From Acanthosepion pharaonis (lineage: Eukaryota; Mollusca; Cephalopoda; Sepiida; Sepiidae): a stretch of 64,000 nt of DNA. Below, piece after piece: positions 63,583-64,000 of this stretch. Every line of letters begins with the position of its first letter. The first letter of the stretch is position 1. Below the pieces are notes generated by a model, which searched no databases, was not told where the DNA came from, and saw nothing but the letters and a program-made list of their open reading frames with translations. Location of the stretch: the NCBI GenBank assembly GCA_903632075.3, contig CAHIKZ030000391.1, forward strand, positions 1,037,501-1,101,500. The letters are read 5' to 3'. A program made the translations under genes and the position numbers.

Positions 63583-63784
63583 AGAGAGAAACGTCAAAAG
63601 ATTTGTGTTATAATATCGATTTGTTTTAGTGTATATTCTATATTTTATTCTTCATATTCATTCTTTATATGAGGAATAAATTATAAAATAAAATATATGC
63701 ACTAAAACAAAACCACATTATAACCAATTTTCTATTTTTAAAAATAAATATTTTTCTAACGTCGGAACAATTATAACCTTTTCC

Positions 63785-63786
<2 letters not shown>

Positions 63787-63833
<47 letters not shown>
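63787..63833. repeat. (TA)n microsatellite
   Basis: Uninterrupted TA run; AT-rich sequence follows to the window end with nothing recognised. Confidence 0.95.
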
Positions 63834-63837
<4 letters not shown>

Positions 63838-64000
63838 AAAAGAAAGAACAGTAAGATATATAATCCGGTGTTCTTATTGATATTTTTATTTTTACAAAAC
63901 AGGGCTCAATGAAAATTTAGAGCGCATAAATATTATAAAATAACTGATTTAAAATATGTTTTGTTTGCTACACAGGAATTACCATGTTTAAAAAAAAACT

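Noticed and set aside
53..64000. CRISPR-like arrays
   Set aside because: Tandem repeats here have no unique spacers of constant length; they are satellites or microsatellites, and the window is animal-like.

Overview
This window looks like intergenic or deep-intronic DNA from a large, repeat-rich animal genome, most likely a coleoid cephalopod of the octopus type. The evidence is the very high density of (TA)n arrays, the large number of tRNA-derived SINE families (including 3' bodies of the kind I associate with octopus and squid), and the many short fragments of LINE reverse transcriptases and Tc1/mariner elements. The species call is an inference from repeat style, not from a host gene. 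I found no convincing host protein-coding gene, rRNA gene, functional tRNA gene, CRISPR array or bacterial-type operon. Most open frames are either decayed transposon proteins or translations of microsatellites.

Layout. 0-7 kb: one copy of a dispersed repeat that recurs at 59-60 kb, a LINE 3' end, two unassigned ORFs, a 5S rRNA-tRNA composite SINE, a LINE C-terminal domain with an (AAT)n tail, a near-perfect 42-bp hairpin and a reverse-strand RTE-like LINE remnant. 9-15 kb: RTE tails, a complete but dead Tc1-like transposon with about 100-bp terminal inverted repeats and TA target duplications (9,814-11,322), and a diverged ~120-bp satellite. 15-22.5 kb: an 18-bp minisatellite, tRNA-Arg-like SINEs, a palindromic element, a hAT transposase remnant, a GC-rich block with promoter-like motifs and several SINEs. 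23-28 kb: a deleted Tc1/mariner derivative, an RTE LINE split by a SINE, and a frameshifted mariner. 29-37.5 kb: a nearly full-length but broken LINE whose RT domain is split at the catalytic motif by a solo LTR, a second palindromic element, a Penelope-like GIY-YIG remnant and a different LINE RT. 37.8-43 kb: elements sharing a CCCGGCGTTGCCC head, more SINEs and a 359-bp MITE with intact ends. 43-50.5 kb: a large inverted duplication (arms ~2.2-2.3 kb, spacer ~2.6 kb). 50-64 kb: microsatellites, a mariner N-terminus abutting a SINE, a third copy of the deleted transposon, a second 5S-tRNA SINE, and a repeat copy interrupted by a SINE whose empty site survives at the start of the window.

How the parts work together: nothing here forms a pathway. 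The history is layered insertion: LINEs (four or more lineages) supply retrotransposition, SINEs of at least six families use Pol III promoter boxes and probably LINE machinery, and Tc1/mariner deletion derivatives amplified in trans. All autonomous copies visible are inactivated by frameshifts, stops, deletions or catalytic substitutions. (TA)n arrays repeatedly sit at the 3' ends of SINEs and of the long LINE, so part of the microsatellite load is probably grown from retroposon tails.
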